From Arthrobacter sp. AQ5-05 (lineage in GTDB: Bacteria; Actinomycetota; Actinomycetes; Actinomycetales; Micrococcaceae): DNA of 64,000 nucleotides. Numbering within the stretch: position 1 is the first letter of the stretch; each line of letters opens with the position of its first letter. The notes beneath the pieces are model-generated. The model was not told where the DNA came from. It ran no database searches and saw only the letters and a program-made list of their open reading frames with translations. The DNA lies in assembly GCF_003287975.1 (NCBI RefSeq), contig NZ_QMKQ01000004.1, positions 158,164-222,163 on the forward strand, read 5' to 3'. This document shows, piece after piece, positions 1 through 8,735 of the stretch. Both the position numbers and the translations under genes were made by a program.

Positions 1-967
1 CCACCGCTGCGGCCAGCGAGGCGAAGCCGTGGTGCGGAAGCTGCGGGCCGATGGTCACAACCAGCGTGATGCCCGCGGCCCCGCGCAGCACGTTGAGCAC
101 CGCCAGCGCCAGCGCGCCGGCCCAGGCCAGGCGCCGTCCGGAACGCAGCCCGCGGGCCAGGGCGATGGCCAGGGCCGCATCGATGAGCACCGCCCAGTGC
201 CCCCCTCCGGCCTGCGTGGGGCCGAAGGGCCCGTGCGTGGGCACGATGATGGTCAGGATCTGCACCGCAACCAGCCCCACCAGCCCCACCCAGGCCACGT
301 AGCGCTGCTCGCGCAAGTTCGGAAGGGTGATGCTGCGGTGCCTGAACACCAGCACCAGCAGGATCGCTGCACAATGCTGCAGATCGCCGACCTCGCCAAA
401 GAGCATGACCGAAAGCACCGCGAAGGCCAGCAGCAGGAACTGCCAGCGTCCGCGCCAGGGCTGGCGCACGTGGCAGGCGGCCATCGTGAGGCAGGCGAAG
501 ACCCCGCCGGAAGGCCCGGTATCGATGTCGGTGGCCAACCCGTCGATCCAGCCCGAGCCCAGGTCGCGGAAGAGCAACAGGGCCCCGGCGGTGAGCAGGA
601 AGGCACCGAGCTGCCCGCCGAGGAACGCGAGCACCGCCGTGCGCGTGCCGCGGGTGGCTTCCAGCCAGCCAACACCCAGCGGCAGCAGCAGCAGCACCGA
701 AATGTAGGCCAGCGGCTCGGTGAGGATGACGATCCCGGCAAAGGCCCCGGCCCAGGTCCCGCCCTCGCCGGTGGGCAGCGGGAAGCCGATGGCGTCGAAC
801 CAGTTGTTGCGCGACCCGGCGCCGAAGATCGTGCCGGTGAGGATCCCTGCAAGCAGCACCACCAGCCACAGCACCGCGGTGAACGGGGCCGCGGCGATGG
901 CAGCGCGCACCGCGCGCAGCATCGAAGCCCACCGGGTGGTCAGCGGGGCGCGGCGTGTTCCGGGCAT
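1..967 (-). CDS. N-terminal membrane part of an MprF/DUF2156-like protein (partial)
   Basis: The gene runs off the left edge, so only about the first 322 residues are visible. From the ATG ending at 967 the protein reads MPGTRRAPLTTRWASMLRAV and is dominated by hydrophobic helices. A rhomboid-like GPSGG motif lies near residues 151-155, followed by a histidine near 166. Actinobacterial lysyl-phosphatidylglycerol synthetase/flippase-like (DUF2156) proteins carry such an N-terminal membrane domain before a cytosolic acyltransferase domain; the second domain, which would prove the call, is outside the window. An internal ATG at 922 is an alternative start. It begins 10 bases after the stop of the upstream minus-strand gene, so both are probably co-transcribed. 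A plain rhomboid-family membrane protein is the main alternative. Confidence 0.6.
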   Translation of the reverse strand, partial: MPGTRRAPLTTRWASMLRAVRAAIAAAPFTAVLWLVVLLAGILTGTIFGAGSRNNWFDAIGFPLPTGEGGTWAGAFAGIVILTEPLAYISVLLLLPLGVGWLEATRGTRTAVLAFLGGQLGAFLLTAGALLLFRDLGSGWIDGLATDIDTGPSGGVFACLTMAACHVRQPWRGRWQFLLLAFAVLSVMLFGEVGDLQHCAAILLVLVFRHRSITLPNLREQRYVAWVGLVGLVAVQILTIIVPTHGPFGPTQAGGGHWAVLIDAALAIALARGLRSGRRLAWAGALALAVLNVLRGAAGITLVVTIGPQLPHHGFASLAAAV

Positions 968-977
968 CGGTGTTCGG

Positions 978-1946
978 CTACTGCCCGGCGGTGAGGGCCA
1001 TCCAGCGCTCGTGCATGGCATCGAGGATCGGGTCGATCTCCGAGGCCGGGCGGTGGGCCACCGCGTCGGTGCCCTGCACCGCCGCCAGCAGCGTGGTGGC
1101 AAACGCGGCGGTCTCCACGTCGGGTTCCTCGCCCAGCGCGTCAAAGAGTGCGTCGTAGGCGGCCTTCGGTTCGGTGTGTGACAGCGCGTTGCGCACGTGG
1201 CCGACGGCCCGGAAGAGCCCGGCCCCGGCCGTGCACTGCGGTTCCCGGCCCGGCGTTTCACCGGTGTGTTCGTCGGTGTCCGCCTCGGTGGCCTCCGCCG
1301 CATCGTGGGCGGGTTCCTCGATGGCGAATTCCTGCACCAGGGCGGCCCAGCGGTCCACGGAGTCGGTCCCGGATTCCAGTGCGGCGCGCACCACCAGGGC
1401 CGCGGCCCCGGCCGCGCGGTGCGCACTCGGTGCGCCGTGGGTCAGCGCAGCGGCATCCGTGGCGATCTTGGCCGTGGTGGCCTCATCGACCCGCGGCAGC
1501 AACGCCACGAACGCGGCGCGGGTGAGCACCCCCGTGGTGTCGGCCTGCGGGAACAACGGGCGGCCCACCGAGGCCATGTCGCGGTTGTCCAGGGCCAGCA
1601 GGTTCTGCGAGTCGCCCGGGGCCAGGGCCGGAGCACCGGCGAAGGCCGTATCGATCCAGCGCGGCTGCGGCTCGGGTGCGCCCTCCGGGTAGGACTTGTT
1701 CACCAGCTTGTACCAGCGCAGCGCGGCCAGCCACATGCAGGCCGCCTCGTCGGAGGCCACGCCGTCGTGGGCCCATTCCAGGGCCTCGAGCAGCCCGTCG
1801 AGCAGGTACAGGGCCAGGGTCTCGGTTTCGCCGGGCTCCTGCGCATCGCGGGCATGGGCCGCGCCGTCGGCCGCGGCCAGCAGGACCCCGAAGACACGGT
1901 CGGAAAAATCGGCGGGAAGCGCGTACTGATCAGTTGATTCACTCAC
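978..1946 (-). CDS. ADP-ribosylglycohydrolase-like protein, probably catalytically degenerate
   Basis: The 322-residue product shows the order of the ADP-ribosylglycohydrolase (ARH/DraG) fold: an opening DRVFGVLLAAADG resembling the family GxxxGxAxGDA start, an ALYLLDGLLEAL helix, and an ALTHGAPSAHRAAGAAAL segment that closely resembles the family LTHxxPxGxxAA region. Known ARH enzymes hold two metal ions with an early DDT motif and a late GDTDT motif. Here the early site reads GETETLALY (about residues 39-47), and no GDTDT is seen near the C-terminus, where the equivalent stretch reads LLAAVQGTDAVAH. Removal of ADP-ribose is therefore doubtful. The GTG start was chosen because TAGACT lies exactly 7 bases upstream and no Shine-Dalgarno is present; the open frame extends further upstream but without family similarity. 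It is divergent from sbcD. Confidence 0.6.
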   Translation of the reverse strand: MSESTDQYALPADFSDRVFGVLLAAADGAAHARDAQEPGETETLALYLLDGLLEALEWAHDGVASDEAACMWLAALRWYKLVNKSYPEGAPEPQPRWIDTAFAGAPALAPGDSQNLLALDNRDMASVGRPLFPQADTTGVLTRAAFVALLPRVDEATTAKIATDAAALTHGAPSAHRAAGAAALVVRAALESGTDSVDRWAALVQEFAIEEPAHDAAEATEADTDEHTGETPGREPQCTAGAGLFRAVGHVRNALSHTEPKAAYDALFDALGEEPDVETAAFATTLLAAVQGTDAVAHRPASEIDPILDAMHERWMALTAGQ

Positions 1947-1953
1947 GGAAGCA

Positions 1954-2018
1954 AGTCTAGTGGTTTTGCACAGGCAGGCAGGGCCGAATACCAACCAGTG
2001 GCCGCCGCTGGCTACTGT
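1954..2018. promoter_or_regulatory. Divergent leaderless promoters between the ARH-like gene and sbcD
   Basis: On the minus strand TAGACT (1954-1959) is followed by 7 bases and then the GTG of the ARH-like gene. On the plus strand TACTGT (2013-2018) is followed by 7 bases and then the sbcD ATG. Both match the actinobacterial TAnnnT -10 box at the distance expected when transcription starts at the first base of the start codon. No convincing -35 boxes were found. Confidence 0.55.
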
Positions 2019-2025
2019 GGAACCC

Positions 2026-3192
2026 ATGCGTATCTTGCACACCTCCGACTGGCACCTGGGCCGCTCCTTCCACCAGGCCTCGCTGCTTGAGGCCCAACGT
2101 GAATTCGTCGACCGGCTCGTTGCGACCATCGAGGCCGAGGCCGTCGATGTGCTGCTGGTATCCGGGGACGTCTATGACCGGGCGCTGCCCTCGGTGGACG
2201 CGGTGAAGCTCTTCGACGACTCCCTGGTGCGGCTGCGGGATACCGGGGTGGCGATGGTCATCACCAGCGGGAACCACGACTCGGCGCTGCGCCTGGGCTT
2301 CGGCTCGGCACTGCTGGAGCACGCGGGGCTGCACCTGCGCACCCGGGTCGCGGACATCGCCAAGCCCGCGGTGTTCGCCGGCGACGGGTTTGAGGTGGCC
2401 GTCTACGGGCTGCCCTACCTGGAGCCGCGCATGGTCGCCGAGTCCCTGGGTGTCACCGAGCCCGGGCACCCGCCGGTGGTTTCCGCCGCGCTTCAGCGGG
2501 TCCGCGCGGACCTGGCCGCCCGGCAGGAAGCCGCGAGCCTCCCCGTGCACGGGATCGTGCTGGCGCACGTCTTTGCCGCCGGGGGCGCCGGCTCCGATTC
2601 CGAGCGCGAGCTGAGCATCGGCGGGCTGGACATCGTGCCCACCTCGTTCTTCGCCGATTTCACCTATGCGGCCCTCGGGCACCTGCACGGCCGCCAGGTA
2701 CTGGGCCAGAACGTGCGCTACTCCGGTTCCCCGATCCCGTACTCCTTCTCCGAGGCCGGGCACTCCAAGGGTGCCTGGCTGCTGGAGCTGGGCCCCGGGG
2801 GACTGGGGGAGGTGCGCGGCATCGACTGGCCCGCATCCAAGGAGCTGCGCATCCTCAAGGGCAAGATCGAGGCGCTGCTCACCGACCCGGCCTACGCCGC
2901 GGCGCAGGACGCCTGGTGCCAGATCACCCTGACCGACACCCACCGGCCCGCCGGGGCCATGGAGCGGCTGCGCGGACGCTTCCCGGACACCCTGGTGCTG
3001 AACTTCGAGCCCGAGGACCGAGCGGAGGATCCACACCATTCCTACGCGCAGCGGCTGGCCGCTGCCACTTCGCCGGTCCAGGTCTGTGCCGGGTTCGTCG
3101 ACCATGTGCGGATGCGGCCCCTGAGCGAGGCCGAGGAAGAACTGGTGGTCTCGGTGCTGGACCAGGTCAAGAGCGAAAAGGTGCAGGCATGA
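2026..3192 (+). CDS. sbcD: Exonuclease SbcCD, nuclease subunit D
   Basis: The 388-residue protein is the Mre11-type metallophosphoesterase of the SbcCD complex, which cuts hairpins and blocked DNA ends together with the SbcC ATPase in the cytoplasm. The N-terminus MRILHTSDWHLGRSF contains the DxH metal motif. Further family motifs are VSGDVYDRA, the GNHDSALR loop and the C-terminal GHLHG. The capping and SbcC-binding region follows to the end. The ATG at 2026 was chosen over longer in-frame possibilities because the family N-terminus begins there and TACTGT sits 7 bases upstream. The stop codon overlaps the start of sbcC (ATGA), so translation is coupled and the two subunits form one operon. 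Confidence 0.95.
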   Translation: MRILHTSDWHLGRSFHQASLLEAQREFVDRLVATIEAEAVDVLLVSGDVYDRALPSVDAVKLFDDSLVRLRDTGVAMVITSGNHDSALRLGFGSALLEHAGLHLRTRVADIAKPAVFAGDGFEVAVYGLPYLEPRMVAESLGVTEPGHPPVVSAALQRVRADLAARQEAASLPVHGIVLAHVFAAGGAGSDSERELSIGGLDIVPTSFFADFTYAALGHLHGRQVLGQNVRYSGSPIPYSFSEAGHSKGAWLLELGPGGLGEVRGIDWPASKELRILKGKIEALLTDPAYAAAQDAWCQITLTDTHRPAGAMERLRGRFPDTLVLNFEPEDRAEDPHHSYAQRLAAATSPVQVCAGFVDHVRMRPLSEAEEELVVSVLDQVKSEKVQA

Positions 3193-6100
3193 GGGTCCAT
3201 TCGCTTCAGCTCCAGGCCTTTGGCCCCTTCGCCAAGCGGGCAACCATCGACTTCGATGCGCTCTCCGAGGCCGGGATCTTCCTGCTCAACGGGGAGACCG
3301 GCGCCGGGAAGACCAGCGTGCTGGACGGGATCTGCTACGCGCTCTACGGCTCGCTGCCCGGGGTGCGGACCGGGTCCAAGTCGCTGCGCAGCGACCACGC
3401 GGTCCCCGATGCGGTGCCGGAGGTCATCTGCGAATTCTCCACCGGCGGGCGGCGCTTCGAGGTCACCCGCTCCCCGGCCTGGGACAAGCCTTCAAAGCGC
3501 AGCAAAAAAGGCTTCACCACGGAGAACGCCCAATCCCGGCTGCGTGAACGCATCGACGGGGCGTGGGTGGAGAAATCCACGCGCAACGACGAGGTCGGCG
3601 ACACGCTCAAGGGGATCCTGGGCCTGGACAGGGAACAGTTCACCAAGGTCGCGATGCTGCCGCAGGGCGCCTTTGCCGCGTTCCTGCGCGCCAAGGACAA
3701 GGAACGCGAGGACCTGTTGCGTTCGCTCTTCGACACCAGCGACTACGCGGCGACCGAGCGGATCCTGGGCGAGCGGCTCAACGCCGCCCGCGCCGAGGCC
3801 GAGGAGGCCGCGCGTGCCCGGACCACCACGTTGCAGACGCTGGTGGCCGACGCCGAGACCACGCTGTTCGCACAGGTCCGCGACGCCGAGGCCGGGGAAA
3901 CCGGCGAGGACAACGAGGACGACCCCGGGCAGGGCATGGCAGCGGAGTCCGGATTGCCGCCCGAGGCCCGCGAACACCTGCAGGCCGGGGATGATGCCGG
4001 GCTTGGCACCGTGCTGCGCGAACACGTCGCCGCCACCCGCACCGCGCTGGGCGAGGCACGCAGTTCGGCCGAGGCGGAGCTCGCCGCGGCCCGGGATTCG
4101 CGGACCGCATTGGATGAGCGGGCCGCCCGGCACCGCCAGCTGGCCGAACTGGGAACCCTTCGCGCATCCCACGAGAACCGCGCCGAAGAGATTGCCGCAC
4201 TCGGGGCGTTGCTGGAGGCCGATGCCCGCGCCGTCGGGCTGCGCCCGTACCACCAGCAATTGCTCGATGCCCGGACCAAGGCCGATGCGGCCCATCGCCG
4301 GCTGGCCGAGGCCATGGCCGCGATCGAATCCGGCGAGGCCCGGGCGGCACTGGATGCCCGGGACCCCGGCATCGAGACCCTGCTGGCCGCCGCGCGCAGT
4401 GCGGAGCCCGATCCCACGGCACTTGAGGCCCTGGGTGGGCATGCCGGCGAAGCGGCCAAGGCCTCCCGGGCCGCCGCCGCCCTGATCGAGGCCGCGCTGC
4501 CCGAGGAAGCCGAACTGGCCCAGGCCCGCAAGGACATCGACGCCCTGCAGGAGGACATCGAGGCCGGCACGCAACGGCAGGCCGAGCGATCCGCCCGCAT
4601 CCACGCCCTCGGGGAACAACTCCCGGTCCTGCGCACCCGGAACGCGGAACTGGCCGCGCTCGCCGAATCCGCACCGGGCCTGGAATCCGCGGTGCACGCT
4701 GCCACCGAGCGCCGCGACGCGGTGGCCGCCCGCAGCAAGGCGGAGAAGGCGCAGCTGACCGCGCACAGCGCCTGGAACAAGGCGCGCACCGGAACCCTTG
4801 AAGCCAAGGAACGGGTCGCCGCACTGGTCGCGCTGCGCCTGGAGCAGTCTGCCGCGGTCCTGGCCCAGGAGCTGGTTGACGGGGACCCGTGCCTGGTGTG
4901 CGGATCCACCACGCACCCGGAACCTGCCGCCCTGCCCGACGGCGAGCTGATCGGGGTCCGGGACATCGAGGCAGCCCAGGGCGTGCTGGCCGCGGCGGAA
5001 AAGACCGAAGAGAAACACCGTGCGGCGCTGAAGAAGGCGGACACGGCACTGGATGTCGGCCGCGGCAAGATCGGCGAGCTCTCGACCGAGGAGGCGGAGG
5101 CCGAGCTGTCGAGGGCCTCCGACGCGTTGGCAAAGGCGCGGGCCTCGGGGGCCGAATCCGCCGCCGCGGCCCTGACACTGGAAACGGCCGAAACCGAGCT
5201 CGAAACCCTGAACGCGGCACTGGCCTCGGCCGCCACCGCACTTGAGGTTGCGGCCGCCAAGAAGCAGGCCGAGGAGGCCAAGGCCATCAAGCTTGCCGCG
5301 CGCCTGGCAAGGCTGGGCAGGGACGGCCAGTCCCTGGCCGAACGCCACGCGGACCTTTCCGCCGCCGCCACCGACCTGGAAACCCTGGCCGGTGCGGTGC
5401 ACGCATGCCTCGACGCGGGCACCGCACTGGAGGGTGCGCGGCTCCTGTGGGCGGGCAAGCTGGCCGGCATCGGGGCGGCGGACACCGCCGCCTGGCAGGA
5501 ACAACTCCTGGACGATGCCCGGCGCACCGCCGAGCAGGCACGCGTGCGCGGGCACAACGACGCGGCCGTGCGCATCAAGACCCTGGCCGAGGCGCCGGGC
5601 ATCGAACTGGCCCGCAACGAAGCGGCCGCAGGGCTTGGGGCCCCGGGCGAAGACGACATCGAGGCCGCCGGCCAGGCCGTGGACCGGGGCGCGGCGGCAC
5701 GCGACGGCCTGCTGGCCCGCGACGCGGTGCTTGCCAGCTACGCCGCACGCCTGGAAGCCGCCCTTGAACGCCTCGCCGCGCTGGCCGTGGAAGCCGGCCC
5801 GGTCATCGAACGCTTCGAGACCCTCAAGGGCATTGCCGACCTGGCCCGCGGCGCGGGGGAGAACCGGTTGAAGATGACGCTGAGCACCTACGTGCTCGCC
5901 GCGCGACTGGAATCGGTGGCGCTGGCGGCAACCGAGCGGCTGCTGGCGATGACCGGGCAGCGCTACTCGCTGGTCCACGACGACACCCCGCGCGGCAACA
6001 ACAAATCGGGTCTGGGCCTGCAGATCCTTGACTCCTGGACCGGGGTGCGGCGCGACACCCAGACGCTCTCCGGCGGCGAGTCGTTCATGGCCTCGCTGTC

Positions 6101-6362
6101 CCTGGCCCTGGGACTGGCCGATGTCATCCAGCACTCCTCCGGCGGCATCGACATCGAGACGCTCTTCGTCGACGAGGGCTTCGGCTCCCTGGATGCCGAG
6201 ACGCTCGAGGAGGTCATGGACGCGCTGGAGAACCTGCGCAGCGGCGGACGGGTCATCGGGGTCGTCTCGCACGTGGCGGACATGAAGCAGCGCATCACCA
6301 CCCAGCTGAATGTGCACAAGTCACGCACGGGTTCCACGGTGTCGATGCAGGCGGGGGTGTGA
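3189..6362 (+). CDS. sbcC: Exonuclease SbcCD, ATPase subunit C
   Basis: This 1,057-residue SMC/Rad50-type ATPase is the partner of SbcD. The Walker A motif GETGAGKT lies near residues 35-42. Long Ala/Glu/Arg-rich coiled-coil arms flank a zinc-hook CLVC near residue 570, where two molecules join through a metal ion. The ABC signature LSGGESFMASLSLALGLAD (about residue 960) and Walker B LFVDEGFGSLD (about residue 990) form the C-terminal half of the ATPase head. Its length matches the usual actinobacterial SbcC, and no frame lesion is present in more than 3 kb. The gene begins inside the sbcD stop codon (4-base overlap). Confidence 0.95.
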   Translation: MRVHSLQLQAFGPFAKRATIDFDALSEAGIFLLNGETGAGKTSVLDGICYALYGSLPGVRTGSKSLRSDHAVPDAVPEVICEFSTGGRRFEVTRSPAWDKPSKRSKKGFTTENAQSRLRERIDGAWVEKSTRNDEVGDTLKGILGLDREQFTKVAMLPQGAFAAFLRAKDKEREDLLRSLFDTSDYAATERILGERLNAARAEAEEAARARTTTLQTLVADAETTLFAQVRDAEAGETGEDNEDDPGQGMAAESGLPPEAREHLQAGDDAGLGTVLREHVAATRTALGEARSSAEAELAAARDSRTALDERAARHRQLAELGTLRASHENRAEEIAALGALLEADARAVGLRPYHQQLLDARTKADAAHRRLAEAMAAIESGEARAALDARDPGIETLLAAARSAEPDPTALEALGGHAGEAAKASRAAAALIEAALPEEAELAQARKDIDALQEDIEAGTQRQAERSARIHALGEQLPVLRTRNAELAALAESAPGLESAVHAATERRDAVAARSKAEKAQLTAHSAWNKARTGTLEAKERVAALVALRLEQSAAVLAQELVDGDPCLVCGSTTHPEPAALPDGELIGVRDIEAAQGVLAAAEKTEEKHRAALKKADTALDVGRGKIGELSTEEAEAELSRASDALAKARASGAESAAAALTLETAETELETLNAALASAATALEVAAAKKQAEEAKAIKLAARLARLGRDGQSLAERHADLSAAATDLETLAGAVHACLDAGTALEGARLLWAGKLAGIGAADTAAWQEQLLDDARRTAEQARVRGHNDAAVRIKTLAEAPGIELARNEAAAGLGAPGEDDIEAAGQAVDRGAAARDGLLARDAVLASYAARLEAALERLAALAVEAGPVIERFETLKGIADLARGAGENRLKMTLSTYVLAARLESVALAATERLLAMTGQRYSLVHDDTPRGNNKSGLGLQILDSWTGVRRDTQTLSGGESFMASLSLALGLADVIQHSSGGIDIETLFVDEGFGSLDAETLEEVMDALENLRSGGRVIGVVSHVADMKQRITTQLNVHKSRTGSTVSMQAGV

Positions 6363-6469
6363 CCGGGACCCTTGTGGCCCTCCGATAGACTGTTCGGTGG
6401 TTGCAAAGGGTTTTGTGTAGCGGGAGGCAGGGACGGTACACGCGTGTATGTGGAGTGCCCGTCATCACC

Positions 6470-7741
6470 ATGAGTAATTCCGTTTCCAGGAAATCAACAC
6501 CCCAGACCTCGCCCTATGCGGCGCTTCCGCCGCTGGTCGGCTGGGCCTTCTTCCCCCTGGGCTTCTTCGCCCGCCTGCCGCTGGCCATGTTGACCATCGG
6601 GTCGATGACCCTGCTGATCGACTCGACCGGCTCCTACACGGCCGGCGGCATGGCCGCTGCCATGGTCGGGATCGGTTCGGCCGTGGGAGGGCCCACCATC
6701 GGCTACCTCTCGGACCGCTTCGGCCAGCGCCGCGTGCTGGTCCCGGTGGCAGTGGCCCAGGCGATCCTGATCACCGCGCTGCTCTGGTTCGGGGGCGCCG
6801 GCCCGCTGGCGCCGCTGGGCGTCATCGTGCTGCTGGCCATCCTGGCCGGGGCCACCGGCCCGCAGGTCGGCCCGCTGGCCCGCGTGCGCTGGATGGCGCT
6901 GACCCGCAAGCGCGAAACCGGGGGACGAGAGCTATCCGCGGCCCTGAGCTACGAATCGATGGTCGACGAACTGGGCTTCGTGCTCGGTCCGGCGGCCGTG
7001 GGCCTGTTTGCCGCATTGGTTGCACCCTGGCTGCCGCTGGCGATCGCAGCGGTCCTGACCATCGTCCTGGTCCCGCTCTTCGCGGTGCACCGCACCGAAA
7101 AGGCCGTGCTGCCCGCGGTGAAGAACGCCGTGAAGACGAAGCTGGGCGCGCAGCAGGTCACCGGGATTTCCTTCGCCGTGGCCGGCATGATCGGCATGGG
7201 CACCTTCTTCGGGGCCAGCGCCGCCGGAACCCTGGCCTTTGCCGGGGCACTGGGCAACGCCAACATCGGCGGGCTGCTGTACGCCGCGGTCGGGTTCACC
7301 TCCGCGATCGCCGCGCTCTCGGTGGCCTTCTGGCCCAGCGGGTGGCCGCAAGCCAGCCGCTGGCTGGCCGCGGGGATCTTCATGGTTCCTGCCGCCCTGG
7401 CCCTGCAGCTTCCCGGGGATCTTGTCCCGATGATCGCCGCCCTGCTGCTTGTGGGCATCCCCGTGGGCCCGGTGCTGGTCACGATCTTCACCCTCGGCGG
7501 GGAAATCGCCCCGCGTGAGCGCCTGTCCACGGTCATGACGCTGCTGTCCTCGGGGATCGTGGTGGGCACCGCCATCGGCAACTCGTTGGCCGGGCTGCTG
7601 GCCGATTCCCACGGCTATGCCGGCGCCTACGCGGTGGCTGCCGGGGCCGCCGGGTTGATCCTGGCTGCCGGCATCGCGATGGCGCTCCTGCGCCAGCACC
7701 AGCGCCGCACCATGCTCGCTGGCAACGGCCCGCGCGCCTGA
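6470..7741 (+). CDS. Major facilitator superfamily transporter
   Basis: The product (423 residues from the ATG at 6470) has about twelve hydrophobic helices and the MFS loop motif GYLSDRFGQRRVLVP between helices 2 and 3. It should export or import a small solute by proton coupling in the cytoplasmic membrane; the substrate cannot be read from the sequence. The ATG at 6470 begins a normal short cytosolic tail. A GTG at 6455 and an ATG at 6401 are in frame but add atypical sequence. A TAGACT box at 6386-6391 could be the -10 element, giving a leader of about 70 bases. The gene is 107 bases downstream of sbcC and ends just before a strong terminator. Confidence 0.85.
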   Translation: MSNSVSRKSTPQTSPYAALPPLVGWAFFPLGFFARLPLAMLTIGSMTLLIDSTGSYTAGGMAAAMVGIGSAVGGPTIGYLSDRFGQRRVLVPVAVAQAILITALLWFGGAGPLAPLGVIVLLAILAGATGPQVGPLARVRWMALTRKRETGGRELSAALSYESMVDELGFVLGPAAVGLFAALVAPWLPLAIAAVLTIVLVPLFAVHRTEKAVLPAVKNAVKTKLGAQQVTGISFAVAGMIGMGTFFGASAAGTLAFAGALGNANIGGLLYAAVGFTSAIAALSVAFWPSGWPQASRWLAAGIFMVPAALALQLPGDLVPMIAALLLVGIPVGPVLVTIFTLGGEIAPRERLSTVMTLLSSGIVVGTAIGNSLAGLLADSHGYAGAYAVAAGAAGLILAAGIAMALLRQHQRRTMLAGNGPRA

Positions 7742-7763
7742 CCGCAACCGCGCGGAACCAACG

Positions 7764-7812
7764 GCGGGTGCCGGCACCGAGGAAGTGCTCCTCGTGCCGG
7801 CGCCCGCTTTTT
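7764..7812 (+). terminator. Strong intrinsic terminator after the MFS gene
   Basis: A stem of about 19 pairs (arms 7764-7783 and 7789-7807, one bulged C and one G-U pair) closes a 5-base loop (AGTGC) and is followed directly by TTTTT at 7808-7812. It lies between the plus-strand transporter and the convergent iclR-type gene. Confidence 0.85.
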
Positions 7813-7829
7813 CGCTTTCCGGGGCGGGA

Positions 7830-8561
7830 TCAGGCCAGTTCGGCCTCGATGGCCAGCGCCGCGGCCTTCATCCGGGCGCCGATGGCAGGGACCTCGCTGG
7901 TGTTCGATCCGGTGCTGTAGACCACCGCGACGGCCGCCGGAAGCCGGCCGGGTACGTTGATGGGAGCGGCCACGGAGGACAGTCCCGGGATGACCTCGTC
8001 GATGCTGGTGGCGTAGCCCTGGGCCCGGGCCACTGCGGCGTTCTGCCGGTACGGGGTCTCGTGGTTCAGGGCGTTCCACTGGGCCTGGGTAAGCGTGGAC
8101 TGCATGGCGATGCCCGGCGCCCCGTGCCCGAAGGGGTGCCGGGTGCCGGGGTGCTGGACCACCGCGGCATGCACGTGGCGCGGCTCGACCGTCACCAGCG
8201 TGGTGCAGTCGGGCTGGTCCCACACGGCAATGAAGGCACACATTTTCAGTTCGTTGGCCAGCACCGTCAGCTCGGGCAGCGCCGCGCTTTGCAGGTCGCG
8301 CTGCACCCCGCGGGCCAGCACCGCCAGCCCGGGGGCCCCGTGCACCCGGCCGGACTCGTCGCGGGTGACCAGGCGGTGGGATTCGAGGGTGCGCAGAATC
8401 CGGTAGGCAATCGAGCGGTGCACACCCATGTCGGCTGCCAGCTCCGCAATGGTCCGCGGGCCGTCGGCCTCGGCCAGGATCTCGAGCATGCGGATGCCGC
8501 GGGACAGGGTCTGCGATGCCGGGGCGGGGGTGCTGGGGGCAGTCATGGGTTTGGTGGCCAT
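7830..8561 (-). CDS. IclR-family transcriptional regulator
   Basis: The 243-residue protein has an N-terminal winged helix-turn-helix (about residues 17-80, with TIAELAADMGVHRSIAYRIL as the recognition unit) and a C-terminal IclR effector domain ending in the family pattern SSVAAPINVPGRLPAAVAV. IclR proteins often control aromatic-acid catabolic genes and bind small aromatic effectors. It is transcribed divergently from the flavin reductase/hpaB genes, with a pair of 15-base palindromes between them that are good candidates for its operator. An internal ATG (8546) is an alternative start; neither start has a clear ribosome binding site. Confidence 0.9.
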   Translation of the reverse strand: MATKPMTAPSTPAPASQTLSRGIRMLEILAEADGPRTIAELAADMGVHRSIAYRILRTLESHRLVTRDESGRVHGAPGLAVLARGVQRDLQSAALPELTVLANELKMCAFIAVWDQPDCTTLVTVEPRHVHAAVVQHPGTRHPFGHGAPGIAMQSTLTQAQWNALNHETPYRQNAAVARAQGYATSIDEVIPGLSSVAAPINVPGRLPAAVAVVYSTGSNTSEVPAIGARMKAAALAIEAELA

Positions 8562-8644
8562 CCTCTGGGGAATCGTGCGACGTGGCGTGCCGGGTCCCGG
8601 CGGGGGTTGTTGGGCAACCGGTGCTGGGCTATGGTGCAGATACA

Positions 8645-8679
8645 GTTCTTTATTGGAACCATACGTTCGATATTAGAAC
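8645..8679. promoter_or_regulatory. Twin 15-bp palindromes, probable IclR-regulator operator
   Basis: Two sites of the form GTTC-N7-GAAC stand side by side: GTTCTTTATTGGAAC (8645-8659) and GTTCGATATTAGAAC (8665-8679). They are 20 bases start to start, about two helical turns, so they lie on one face of the DNA. They sit in the 174-base gap between the iclR-type gene and the flavin reductase gene. The AT-rich cores contrast with the surrounding GC-rich DNA. Confidence 0.7.
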
Positions 8680-8735
8680 ATTTCCTCCTTCGTTGCGAGG
8701 AATCGAACGGCCGGAAATGAATGCAGGGGCACGCC

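Noticed and set aside
1947..2129. N-terminal extension of the ARH-like gene to 2129
   Set aside because: The extra residues are encoded opposite sbcD, show no family similarity and would overlap the divergent gene.
3492..6317. Long open frame on the minus strand opposite sbcC (and shorter ones opposite most genes)
   Set aside because: GC-rich coding DNA often leaves antisense frames open; the translation has low-complexity Gly/Arg/Gln composition and no family similarity.
6363..6469. Possible riboswitch in the leader of the MFS gene
   Set aside because: The leader is short and no conserved aptamer could be recognised by eye; only a -10-like box was seen.
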